Source: Pleodorina starrii (lineage: Eukaryota; Chlorophyta; Chlorophyceae; Chlamydomonadales; Volvocaceae). From it: 64,000 nucleotides of DNA. The position numbers and the translations under genes are program-made. Positions 1 through 16,900 of this stretch are shown here, in pieces (position 1 is the stretch's first letter; each line of letters starts with the position of its first letter). The stretch covers positions 992,001 through 1,056,000 of the forward strand of contig BRXU01000003.1 in NCBI GenBank assembly GCA_030267565.1, in the 5' to 3' direction. The notes under the pieces were generated by a model that worked only from the letters and a program-made list of their open reading frames with translations, was not told where the DNA came from and searched no databases.

Positions 1-94
1 TTGTTGACATACAGGAATGCAAGTGAAACGCGATGTCATGTCCAGCCATAATAAAAGGGTCAGGTCGTCCTCAAGGCTGCACTTGACGGGCATT

Positions 95-3000
95 TCAAAC
101 AGCGGGCGGCCAGGCGGGTTCGTTGCGTGGGGGTGGCGCTGTTGTTAACGAAACGAAATCCGCATAGCGCAAACCCACCTTGAGCCACTCCGTCTCGTTG
201 GGTCGCCGGACCCCCAGGAACTGAAACACGGCCTCCATGTGGGCGAACGTCGCTGCACTGTAGTCCTCGTTGCGAAGGAACAGCAGCTGGTCACGAGGAA
301 ACTGGTTGAGCCAGTCCTGAATGGAGGGGGGAAGGAAAGGGCGCGGCGGCGGGGCCGAGGAGGCGGTGTTAGTTGCGTTTGCGGTGCCAACCCGTGCTGG
401 CTTTAGAACACGACACCGGCACCGGCACCGGCACCACTCCGAAACCACATTGCAGGTGATGACAGAGAGATCTGCAGTCACCGGCAGCTGCAAGCCGACC
501 CATGGGACGGCAATCAAGTCAGTCTCGACCGCCAAGGGCCATTTTAGATAGAGCATTTGCATGCTTCCGAGCGACGACTGTCGTACCGCTCCGCGCATGT
601 CTTACCGTGATGAACTCCGAGTACATTCCCTTGACCAGTTGCTGCGGGTGGTAGTGCCGTACGCAGTACTTCAGGCCCCTCTGTTCCACGCAGTCACGCC
701 AGATGGCCATCTCCTGCGTGCCGTGATAGCGATAGTGATGGCGGCGTGGAGGCAGAGGCGCATCCGTGCGTGTGTATTTGCGTGTGTGTGAGAGAGGGAG
801 AGAGACCACGCATGGAAACGCGCGTTTCGGTACCGGTGCGTGGTATTGACGGGAGCACCACATCCCGTGTTAGGAGAAGGCGGTAACAGCCGCGGCACAG
901 ATAGCAGGGGTTGGTGGCAGAGACGAGTCCGCTAGTGTGCAGTCTTTTCGGCGGCACGTGCCCCCCCCCCGACGTGTGCACTCTTTCCAGCGAGACGTGG
1001 CGCACGCTGTAACTGCCCATCTGCCCAACGCTGGGAACGGGACATCATTCCGGTTCCAGCTGCTACCGGTTCCAGCTGCTACCGGTTCCAGCTGCTACAA
1101 CCGCAACAGCGCCCCCGTCTCAACGGCATGCTTGTCGTCCCCTCGAGGGGTTTCGGGGTTGCTATCCTTCATTCGTTCCCTCCATCCGAACCATCTTCAC
1201 GCCTTCCGCCCCCCGGCGGCTAGGCCCCATGCGCTATCCCGAACCTGCTTGGCTGTGTCATGAAACGCCTCAGGTCCCGGCGGCGCTTGCGTCTTGTCCC
1301 ACCGCCTGCGTGCGATGGTGGGTGCAAGGGAACAGAGGACCGCCGCCGCCGCCGCCCAGGACGCCCATTGCATTGTCAATCGGTGCTATGCAGCAAATCG
1401 CGTGTTGGCACAGAAGGCTGCCGTGCCGCCCAAACCGGTGTTGTGTAGTGTTACGATAGGCGCCGCGGTGAAAGGAGGACATGCCACCCCGCCCCCGCCA
1501 CTCCGAATGGGTGTCGGTAGCTCAGTCCTCTACTGAATGGTGCGGAATGGGGACTTGAAAGGAGCTGACACGAGAGAGAGATGCAGAGGGTGCGTGGCCC
1601 CCCAGTCCCGCTGCGCTGCACCGCACCGCTCTGCAGTCTGCACTGCACTGCACTGTGCTGCACACCGCGCTCTACGCCACACGGCCAACACGCACACACC
1701 CTGCACGCATCTGGCGCCGCACCTAACCTGTAGTAGTAGAATGCAGAAAAGTAGCGGTCCACCGGGTTTCGGAAGATGACGATGTTCCGCAGGAAGGGGC
1801 TGGCCTCGTGCATCAGCTCCGGCATCGTCACTGTCGTGTCGCGGTCACTGGAGGGGCCCCTGCGTGGCGATGTTGAGGTAGGGATGCATCGATAAAACGA
1901 CGGCCCCGAGTGGACACGAACCGGAACATCCGGTCCGGAAGGCGAGGTGATTTGGACCCGTCATGGGTGACGCCTCTATGTCCCTCCCTCCCTCCGTTCT
2001 TACGGTATTTCCCTCCCTGCCCTCCCTCCCGGGGTCTCACCGGAGGTACACGCCGGCCGCAGAGGTGAAGGTGTTGGAGGAGGCCTCGCCCGTGATGCCC
2101 TGGGGAGGGAGAGGGAGGGCGAGACAGGGCGCACGCGGGGGGTGGGAGAAAGGAGACGCAACCCCAGTAAGGAGAGCATCGCACAGCGGTCCACTGGTAA
2201 CGCCACGACCAGGCTCAGAACCTCAGATACACATACACACATACAAGCGAGGGGACGCACGTCCAGGCGCCAGTCGAGCCGGGTATGTACACAAACAGTC
2301 GACAGCAATCAGCCAGGTGGATGGCATCATCCCAACTTCCCAAGCAACTTAGCAAAGGCTCTCCATTGTGCCGCACAGAACGCGGGCCCGGCCGCAAAGT
2401 GCTCCACACGCACGCAGGCGGGCGGGTGTTCGGAGCAGCGGCAACCAAGCATGCGCCCTCGACAAAGGTCGCTGGCAGGGAGACTGATGAGCGTCTGCCG
2501 GCCACCCAGCCACCGCCGGCCGCCGGTCTCTTCAACCCTTTTGCCGCTTCGCCCCCAGAGCCCAGACTGCCTCTCAAACCCCCCCCCTCCGGTGCCGAGC
2601 CTTGTACTGCAGCCCTGAGACCGGATCCAGCAATTTTGCCTGGAGGAGCCCCGGTGAGCCGCACCCACTTCAGGCAGTCTGAGGATCTTCTCGGCCGCGT
2701 CGGCGAACAGATTGACATAGCCGTCAAAGTCGCCGTTGGGCGGGGCGGTGCAGGGTCCCCTGGGCGGGTGGATGCACTCGTCCCACCAGTGCGGACCCTG
2801 CGTGTGGTAAGGGGAGAGGATGACGTCGGGGTGGAGGCGGGGCGCGGCATGAACGCAAGTGCAAGCGCAAGGTGGGGCTGGGCGTGAGAGGCAGGCAGTG
2901 GGGCGATGGCGCCGGAAAAACAGACACACACACATACACACACGGCCACGCTGACGATGCGCGCGCGGGAGGGCAGCAGTGCTTTCCGATCCTGTGCACA

Positions 3001-5140
3001 CGGGGATGCATACATGGATGCATGGGGTAAAGTGTGATGCGGAACATGCCGACAGAGAAGCACAGCGCAGCAGAGCAGAGCAGAGCAGAAGGTTTGGAGC
3101 TGCACGGAGCAATGAGCAAAGACAATGAGTGCGAGGTGTGCGCTGTGCAAACCCTGTCCTGAGGTTTTTCTGTGAGGACAGAGAGGGCCGAGGGTCAGAA
3201 ATTCGAAATGACCCTGCCCACTTACCCCGCGCCTTCGTGATTGACTCCTGCGTGGCGTGCTGTGGCGTGGCGGACCCTGCGGTGCCTGTGCCGGTCAGCT
3301 TTGTGCCTGTGCAGCAGCCTACCGTACCTTGTTCCGTGACTTGAACAGGTCAGGATGTTTGGAAAGGCGGTGGTAGAGGTCGGTGGTGCCGCACTTGGAG
3401 ACGCCCAGGATATGGTAGTAGGGGATGCAGCGGAAGAGTCCGGCCGTGTCGGTCCTGAGGGGAGGGCCGGGGGGGGAGGGGGCCGAGGGGGCCGTGGGGG
3501 CCGAGGGACACGGACGCAGGCGCTCATGTAGGCACGCCGCAGCCGTGCATGGGGTTCATACGGCATCCATGCGCAGGACACGTGGCCGTGCTGACGTGAT
3601 GATTCTACCGTACCTACCAGCAGGGGTTCTTGAAGCGCGGGTCGTACGACGGAGGCAGCACCTGCCAGATGTCCGGGGACTGGGCCTGTTCGGTCGGGTG
3701 GGGTCAGCGGCAACGCCACCCGAAATTGAAACAGAAACAGAAACATAACAAGAAACTGAAACATAATCTGAAACAGAAACGGAAACAGGGACGGGCGGAA
3801 AGGTCCCATGGGTCGGACTGGTGGCGCTTGCAGCCCAACTCGCCAACTGCCGGCCCGGCTATATTCCCGTTCCCTTCCCTTCCCTTCCCTCCGATACGAG
3901 CAGCGTGGGCGACTTCGGTGTGCTTTCGGGATAAGTGGCCCGCCCCACTCGACGAACCGGCAAGGGCGCTAAGATATGGCAGGTTAGTTGACGCCGACAG
4001 TGCTTCAGTGTGTAACCCGGTGCGGCTGGGGCTGCAGCTGACCGCGTCAGAGGGCGCCACATGCCATGAGTCTCGTGCCACATGTCACATGCCATGAGTC
4101 ACGTGCCGTGGGTCACGTGCCACGTGAGCTGCACCTCTCGAGAGTGCAAGCGGAGCGCAAGGGGAAACAACACCAAGCGGCCACTCCACACACACCAGCC
4201 CTCCCCTCCCCCATTCGGTTGCAGTTTCGCCGCAGTTCCTCAGTTCCTCAGCCATCAACCCCCATCATCATCGCCACCGAATATCGTCAGGGCGGTCAGG
4301 GCACAGGGGATTGAGCCCTACCCGAATCAGCTCGAAGCGCGCCGAGCGGACATGCTGGCCCCAGACCTCGGACGCGTTGCGCAGCGCGGGGTGGAGTTGC
4401 GGTCCCAGGTAGCGTGTGTGGTAGTCGGCGGAGGGGGCGGCTTTAGCGCCGGCGGTGAGCTGCTGGCGAGGCGTCGTGGTGGAGCCGGTGGCGGCAGTAC
4501 CGGTAGTAGCGGCCGCGAAGGTCGAGGATGAGGATGAGGACGAGGATAGGGAGAGGGTTGTGGGGGTCACGGTGGTGTCGCTGCCCGTGCCGTTGTTGGT
4601 GAGGCCACTGGCCGTCCACCGGACGGTATTCGCGTCCCGGTTCCTGCAGCGGTGTCGCCAGTGGCGGCGGCGGCGGGGCGGCGGCGGCGGCGGTGCAATG
4701 GCAGGTAGGGAGGAGGGGTTGGGGCGCGTCGGAACGATGTGCCACGTCGAGGGATCCACAACAGCGGCGTTGAGGTGCGGCGGGGGGGCGCGGGGGGCCG
4801 GGGAGGAGGGCGCGAAAGGGCGGGCAAAGGACGGGAGGCGCATGGTGAAGCGAGTGTGTGCATGGAAGCGGAAGGAGGAGGAGGAAGAGGAGGTGTGGCA
4901 GGGCGGCCAGGTGAGAGCACGTCCGGTGTGTGGCCAGGAGCAGGAGCAGCAAGGGGCGTCAACACGCCAGTACACCACATGTTCGTGTACGGCCACCTGG
5001 CTCGCTGGCTCCGAAACCCTTTCGAGGGCCAGGAGCCCAACTCTGTAAGGAAAACGACAACAGCAACAACGACGTTCGGTCCCGCACGGCCCCTGCCCGC
5101 AACTCAAAGTAGTGCTGGCTCCGCAAAACAGCCACTTCAT
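95..5140 (-). CDS. Carbohydrate sulfotransferase, animal GalNAc4S-6ST (CHST15)-like
   Basis: Predicted Golgi enzyme that transfers sulfate from PAPS to a glycan. Nine exons join in phase with GT-AG introns: 4322-5140, 3618-3685, 3328-3454, 2669-2797, 2041-2099, 1728-1847, 1245-1305, 606-713 and 95-316 (stop TGA at 95-97), giving about 570 residues. Seen directly: a PAPS 5'-phosphosulfate loop GVSKCGTTDLYHRL near residue 312, and the 3'-phosphate-binding motif IVIFRNPVDRYFSAFYYYR near residue 423, both diagnostic of the sulfotransferase fold. The C-terminal part contains QLLFLRNEDY followed by a helix like the end of vertebrate CHST15 proteins. The first exon is low-complexity (Ser/Thr/Pro) with N-glycosylation sequons, as in a Golgi stem, but I see no clear membrane anchor there; the true start, or an upstream anchor exon, could lie at 5140-5515. 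Acceptor substrate cannot be told from sequence. Confidence 0.83.
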
Positions 5141-5783
5141 TTCATTATTGGAGATATTTTGCCAGGTGTTTTATACATATTCATCGAACACCGATAAAAG
5201 TCGCGAGGACAGCCCATGCAAATGCATCGAGAATGAGTTGCTGTTGGACAGATCGGCAGACGGACCGGATCAGGGCCAGAGCATCCGCGGAGCCGGTTGG
5301 CCGGCCGGGGGCCGTGCCTGGCCGTGCCCTGCTGCTGCGAGGGACGTATCGAGTTGCTGTTAGCATCCATCCATCCAACGAGACCCCCGATTTGGTAGCC
5401 TCTCCACTCCAAGTCCAACCGCCACAACACCTAAGCGAAGCCTGAAGACCACCGCAAGCACACAAGAGAGAGAGAGACCCGAACAGTATTACCCTCTGGG
5501 ATGCCCTTTGCAAACGCCACTGATCGGCACCAAACGGCGCCGTACCAACTCCCTTCCGAGTTCCGACTGAACATGAAATCTCACACCGTTCCTCTTCACC
5601 GCTTCATTCAACGACATCTTTTGGTGCGAATAATAACAATGCACTCCGAAAAGACACCCTGCATTATTTCAGCCCCTTCTCTTATAGTTACGATATGCGG
5701 TCTCCACTCTCAAAATCCTGTAAACGATTCCACACGAACAAGCCAACCAACCAACCGCCAACCAACCAACCGACCCAACCACC
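5141..5783. other. Intergenic stretch between sulfotransferase and RCC1 gene
   Basis: Both neighbours run on the minus strand, so this holds the 3' UTR of the RCC1 gene and the promoter or 5' UTR of the sulfotransferase. It contains a (CCAA)n run at about 5741-5775. A minus-strand open frame from 5513 has a short hydrophobic start and could be a missing first exon of the sulfotransferase, but its splice donors are weak. I saw no TGTAA signal on the minus strand here. Confidence 0.5.
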
Positions 5784-10448
<4,665 letters not shown>

Positions 10449-13400
10449 GTTTTATGGTGGCAGTCCCGCTTTCCTAAATCACCAAAAATAATAAAACGAT
10501 GTAGCTCATAATGTACAATTTTAAGGCGTCTTCATGGGCGAGCATCGGAGGCAGAAGCGATGCAAGCTGAGCTGCGCTCACCGCTCAATGTCCGTTGCGG
10601 CGGTTGTAACTCAAGTCCGTTGCATACGACAGTTCCTTTAAAAGTCTGAATCCGCTCTGTCTGAATTTCTCAAACTTGGCTCCTTGCAACGGAATTGGAT
10701 GTCTTGGGAAAATGCTTATGTATATACGCGTCCATCACACGAGCCGCAGAAGCTCGTCCAGGCTCGATGTGACTTTTCGTGGCCCGCGGGACGGCGACTC
10801 CTAAAGAGTTATTCTAGCGCTTCTTTTGTGGAGCTACTATGAAGAATGTTTGGATAGTGTGCGCGTGAGGGGGGCTGAGGTGTAATGCTGTAGTCGTTGT
10901 CACAAAGCTCCAGGCCCTAGAGGACCCTCGAGGAAGGGTAGGGCCCGCGGGCCAATTGGGGTTGCACCGCTGCGGCATCGACCGCCGGGAGGTGGGAGCC
11001 GCAACCAGGCCAAACAGCACGAGCCACCCAGACAGGAACGAGTGAACCCTCAACCCCGGGGGAAACGGCCCAGAATAATCCCGGCTTCCCAGGTCTAGGG
11101 GGCGATCAGCCCCAAGTGGGGCGCCCCAATTGGCCATGGGCCCCGGCCACGCGCAAGAAGGCGCACCAAACGGACCCCACCCGACAGCAACTCGCGACTG
11201 TCAACAGGAAGAGCCATTTGCCCCATGTGGACACTTCAAGTGAACAGGTGGACAGGTGGAGACGTGGTAAAGGGATCAGCAACACAACACGCTAATCCTC
11301 GACTTGCGGCTCCAGTGGCCGTGAACACACAGGCTCTCGTCCGAGGCCACCCCCCGTGGAGGCGCCGAGTCCCACCCCATCCGCGGGGACACCCCCCCGG
11401 GACCGCGACGCCCCGATGTCAGCCCTACATGTCAACGTTAAGGACGTGTGCTGCACGACAGTCCGCAGCACTTGACGACGGCCCGACGGCCAGCTCGCAG
11501 CGGCAGTGCTTCGCCCGCGCACACCCGACGGCCCCTCCGTCTTCCCGCGCACCGCCCCTCCGCCCCTCTCCGCATCTGCGCCCCTCCGCCCCATGTCTCC
11601 CCAACTGAAACCTCCTGGTCCATCTCATTTTCGCAACCCCCCCCCCCCACCAACGCACCCCACCACCACCACACACACACAGCTCACGCGCACAGCTCCC
11701 CGGCTGTTCCGCCCGTCCCCACGACCGCGGGCCGCTCCTGCCCCGGCCTGCTTCCGGCGCAGGGCCGCACAACAGGGCCATGCCAGAGCTGAGCTGGCGC
11801 AGCAGCCCACCCGCTACCGGCGGCGTTACCGAGTGTGTTTCACCTCACCCCACCCCCCATTGCCACGCGTCCACACAAAGGCGGGCACACAACGAGTGCA
11901 CGAGTCTGTACTGCACCCACCGGCAGCAACAAACAACGTGTCTGTCTACCGTATGGCGTTCGAAACCCTGGAAATGCATTACGATGGATGACGTGATGCG
12001 TCATCCAACGAGCCTCTGCCCGGGCCTGGTCCGGCCCGCTGGCTCGCACGCACGCAGGCGCTAGCTAGCGCGCAGCTACCCGTCACTACCATGTACGACT
12101 GCCATGTACGACAACCTCAACTCGTTAATTTAGGTATCAGTTACCAATCTGAAGAAAGCTTCCGGGAAAAACGCGGCCGGCCGACCGGTGATCCCCTTGA
12201 GTTCGCGGCGAAAATGTTGTGATTCATGCGCCTCATCACCATCCCTCCGCCTTACGGTACTCGCAGCCAAGCACGCACACACACACATCCACACACGCGC
12301 GCGATTCCCTTTCTGGTCTCTGCTGCGCCACGGTGCCGCATCCCTTCCGTAGGGTTCACCAACGGAAAGAGGAGCCGTGAAAGAGACCAGGCAACGCGTT
12401 ATAACACCAGTCACACCGGATCACGAGGGGGTTGGGGGAGGAGGGTCGCATCGCATCGCGTCGCCTTAAGGCACGCAACAAGCCCATTCCGGCCCACCGC
12501 TTTGTCACCCGTCCTAAAACCTTAAAACCCTAAACCAACCGACAACCACCAACCACCGAGAGACCGAGACTGGAGCCTGCAGCGCCAAGCGAGCGCACGT
12601 GGCTTTGCTGGGCTGACAGGAGCGCGCGTAAAAAAACGAAGCGAGCGCGTTCGTCGCCCTGCGCGCCGTCATCTCACACGCGCGCGCGCGCCAACCTTTG
12701 TGCACACATGATATCACATGATGTCACATTGCCAAACCGCGCTTCTCCGCCTCCTCCTCCCTAAGCGGCGGCCGCGGGGTATGCATTATTGCGCACGCGC
12801 TTGCGAGTGCGGAACCAGTTCTGTGTGAACAAGGATGCACGGATGGGTGCTGACGAGAGGCTCGTCCGGGAGGACGGGTGTGAAGAGCCTCCAGCCACCC
12901 CCTATCCACAACGCGAAACGTACGGTAATGATGCCGATGCATTTCGACGGCGGCGCACTCGGCGCACGCGCGGCTTTGCCGCCCGGTGCGCGTCCGCCGC
13001 TCTGTCAGGTCCCGTGTCGCGCGCGTGGGAGAGACCTTGAAAAGTGCCAAATCCACGAATCCTAAAACCCTAAAACCGCAAAATTCCCCTGGACTGGGTT
13101 TCCGACGCTGCTGTCGTGTTCCCGCTGCAGGACTACCGGAGCGCCGCGGGCTGGCGCAGGGCGGGTGGGGGACCACGCACCACGTCCCACGAACAAACCC
13201 TGAAAACCCTAAAACCCTTCACCGCAGCCGTCCCTGGCGCTACCGTGTTCGGATTTGCGGATCTGCGGATCTGCCAGCAGCGGCCAGCAGCGGCCAAGTC
13301 CGCCGCCGGCGCTCCGGAACCACGGAAACATGACGCCGGCGCCGACGCCGCCACCGCCGACGCCGCCACCGCCAGGTGAGTATTTCCGAATTCTTCTTAC

Positions 13401-13947
13401 TGGGGCTGCAACTGCCCAACTAACAAGCCTCATGCGCTGTCGTACATCTGCACTGCAGTCCAGATTAAACAAGGCGCTGAGGGCGGGTCCTCCCTCGCCC
13501 CGCCCCCGCCCTCACCAGCAATCCCATCCGTTCAACCGTTTGCTGATGGGTCGTCACTCTCCGGCTGCAGCTGCAGGGATGGTGTTGGTGCTGTTGGTGA
13601 ATGGTGGTTGGTCGCTAGCTGCTGTCGTTCGCTGCCGCTGCTGCTGCTGCCGCTGCTGCTGCCCGCCACCGCCTACGCCCGCACGCACGCTTGAATGTCG
13701 CAGCAGAACCGTGCGCCTGGGAAGCCACCCACCACCCACACGAGCACCATCCCCCATACACAGAGACAGACAGACAGACAGACAGACACACCCCAGCCCG
13801 ATCACTGCGTGCCCAATGAAGCATGCCCACCCTCCGAACTCCCCCCAGCACACCATCACACACACACTAACACACACACACACGCCGCGCCCCACGCCCC
13901 GCCCCCGCCGCCCCCTCCCCACAAACCCCACAAACCCCACCCCACCC
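10449..13947. other. Gene-free stretch between RCC1 gene and TRP-like channel
   Basis: About 3.5 kb. The left part (10449-10800) has lower GC and is the likely RCC1 promoter; the right end should hold the channel's 3' UTR, though no minus-strand TGTAA was seen. It contains one copy of a dispersed repeat (10925-11070), short telomere-like CCCTAAAA motifs at 12519-12537, 13061-13075 and 13199-13218, and a (GACA)n run at about 13765-13790. Several open frames exist on both strands but are proline- or alanine-rich by base composition and show no family motif. Confidence 0.5.
10925..11070. repeat. Dispersed repeat family R, copy 1
   Basis: This stretch can be aligned by eye with 39695-39835. Shared blocks include GGGCC near the start, a CAACCAGGCCAAACAGCA block matching CGACCAGCAGGCCACACAGCA, then GAGCC(A/G)CCCAG(A/G)CAGGAA and a run of Gs. 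Divergence is substantial, roughly a quarter of positions. The minus-strand translations also resemble each other, but no conserved protein is recognisable, so an old non-autonomous or decayed transposon fragment is likely. Confidence 0.55.
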
Positions 13948-16900
13948 TCAGCTCCCGGATCCCCCGCCGCCACCCCGCGCCAGCAACGCATCCACCCCGC
14001 GCTGCAGGCCCTCCATCCGTCCCTCCAGCGCCGTCAATCGCTCCTCCGCGCCCCCCGCCGCCCCACCACCCGCCCCCGCCCCCGCCTTCACCGGGCCCCC
14101 AGCCGCCGCCGCGGCGGCAGCGGCAGCGGCTCCCTCCACCTTGCCCAGCCGCTGCTCGATGGCTATCAGCTGCTCCAGCGTCTTTTCGTTCTGCGCCGAA
14201 ACCACGGCCTCCACCTCCCGTACGATTGTGGACCTCATGTAGGTGATGCGGCCCGCCCAGGCCGAGTACTCGGAGGGCTCGGAGGCGTTCTGGCTCTGCC
14301 AGCGGCCCGACTTGACCTCCTCCGGACGCAGCAGCAGGTGCAGCACGTCGCCGTCCAGGTGCTCCAGCTTCTGTAGACAGAGGGAGAGGGAGAGGGAGAG
14401 GGTGCCGCAGCGGAGGGACGGAGCGGGGAGAGTGGGGTCACGCGTGTTGGCTTAGGTGGTGGGTTGGTTGGTGGGTTTTTGATGATACCGCCGCGGTTTT
14501 AGGGTTTCAGGGTTGGGTGGTGGGGTATAGGTGACGGTGACGGGTAAGAGGTGGTGGTGGTGGTGGGCAAGACGCAGTTGAGACACGAAGTTGACGGAAA
14601 TGGCGGAGGAAGAGGCGGAGTCGCGCGACATGTGCTCATGTGCTCATATGGTCATATAGTAAAGTGGTGGTCTGGGCTTCCTCAGGCTGGAGACACGGTG
14701 TGCGGCTGCGGCCAGACAGCGACACGCGGTGCGGGTCCCGGTCCGTCTGCTGGTCAGCTGGCGCCTCACACCCCACGGAGATACGGACCGATACACAACT
14801 ACACACACACAAACCGACGGACCGACCGAGTCGTTCAGCCAGGTGGCCTCGCCGGGTGTGCGGCGAGACACACACAAACAAACATACACACACCGAGCCA
14901 CCGACCCACGGCCACACACAAACCGAGTCACCTTTTTTGCGGTGTGCTTGATGAAGTCCTTGACGAAGACCATCATGTGGGAGCGCAGCCGCATCACCTC
15001 AACCTCGCGAAACTCCTGCACCACCACCACCACCACCAGCAGCAGCCGCACCAGCAGGAGCGCGAACGCCGTGAGAGGAGAAACAGTGAGGACCCATGAG
15101 CGAATGTGGGAGGCGGAGCAGGAGGCGGCGCCGGCGGTGGGCGGCGCGCGTGCGGACACGGGAGGACAAGAGAAAGATACCGCAGCGAAGGAACGGAGAC
15201 GGCGTTAGCGAGCGGACCCGGAACCTAGCAATACCCGGACCCGTACGGGTGACACAGGAGGGCAGAGGAGCGCCCAATGGCGCGCGCGCAGATGCCTGGG
15301 GGCACTGTCGCGGCTGGTCATGCAGGATCGAGGCGGAAGAGGCGGCAGAAACAGCAGAAGCAGCAGGAATGACGCGGGGCCCTCCGTCCGCCGCGGGCTC
15401 TCCAGCGGCCCCGAAACCGCCTGCCGTACCTTGACGCGGTCGTACGTGTCGTTCATGGTCGCGATGAGCAGGTTCATGAACACAATCATCATCAGCATGG
15501 CGTACATGGACAGAAGCAACACTGAGAAGTCCGGGAAGCGCCTGAGGGGGGGGAGGCAGGAGGCAGGAGGCGGGAGGCAGGAGGCGGGGAGGAGGGGGGG
15601 AGGCAGGAGGCGGGAGGCAGGAGGCGAGAGGCAGGGCAAGCAGGGAAGAGTCGGGGGTCGGGGTCGGGAATTAGGGGTCGATACCGGTACATGTAAAAAC
15701 AGGGTCGGGCAGGGTAAGTCGGGAATTAGGGGTCGGGGTCCGGGGGGCCAGGGGGGGAACGGATTCCAGGCGGCTCGCCGCGAGGAAGGGATGGAGGAAG
15801 GGATGGAGGGAGGGAGAGATTCCAGGCGGCACGGCTCCCCTCCCCCTCTCCTCCCCTCCCCTCCCCGCGAGGCGAGGCGAACAGGCGAGGCGAAGGGGGG
15901 AGGCAGCTATCACCCCCATTACATATTTACATTACCGTGACCTTGATCGCGGCAGGCTACGAGCGCCAAGCTAGACGCTCGCGCGCGCGAGAGAGAGGGG
16001 GGCCCCGCCACAACCGCTTCGTGTTCCACTCACCTACTCGCCCAACTCACCCACCCACCCACTGGCGCGGACTCGCACGCACGCACGCACGCGCGCGTGC
16101 GGCCTTGGCGGCCTTGGCGTGCGGCTCGGCACTTCCCACACTTACCGCACTTCCCACACCTACCACACGGGACCAGGGTACTGGCGCTGACTCGCACGCT
16201 TAGCGTGCGGCTCGGCACGTCCCACACCTACCGCACCTACCACACTTCACATACCGGTACTTACCACACTCTGCGCTCGTCGGTGTTGGACAGCATGGTG
16301 CTCTGGAAGTCGCCCAGCAGCACCGTGAAGAGCTGCGAGAGGTAGACGGAGGCGGAGGAGGAGGCGGAGGTGGGGGCGTCGTTGCTGTCCAACTGGGAGC
16401 GCAGCCCCGCAACAGCCAGCACGAAGCCGCCGTACACCAGCGCGATCAGCAGGAAGAAGTATCTGCAGGGGGGTTGAATTGGGTAGGGTTGGGTTGGGTT
16501 GGGGTTGGGTTGGATTGGGTTGGGTTGGGTTGGATTACATTGGGGTTGGGGTTTGGGGAGGGGTTGGGGAATGGGGATGGTTTGGGGTTTGGGAAGGTGG
16601 AAGAGACGTAGTTTGATACCGGTCTGGCGGAGGAGTGAGGAACGCATGAAAGCAAACCGATGCGGTGACTTGGCATACGGGGCACCGCCCCGCTGCGCAA
16701 TATCGCACCGGTAGTACAGACACCCCACACCCACACCCCACCCCACCCGCACACCTCACCCCACCCGCATACACCACCCCACCCCACCCCCACCACCCAC
16801 CTCGAGTCGCTGAGGATCTCCAGCAGCGCCAGCACCGCCGTACTGAGCTTCTCCGTCACCAGCCCAAAGAACGTCAGCCGCGCCACGAACAGCAGCATGG

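Noticed and set aside
95..598. Reading the last sulfotransferase exon as one continuous 167-codon exon
   Set aside because: Family-like sequence starts only at DWLNQF after an AG acceptor at 317-318; joining 606-713 directly to 95-316 is in phase and removes an unrelated insert.
13255..14376. 373-codon plus-strand frame with a good donor-like GGTGAGTA near 13375
   Set aside because: It overlaps the last channel exon in antisense and is made of Pro, Thr and His runs; no family motif, no partner exons.
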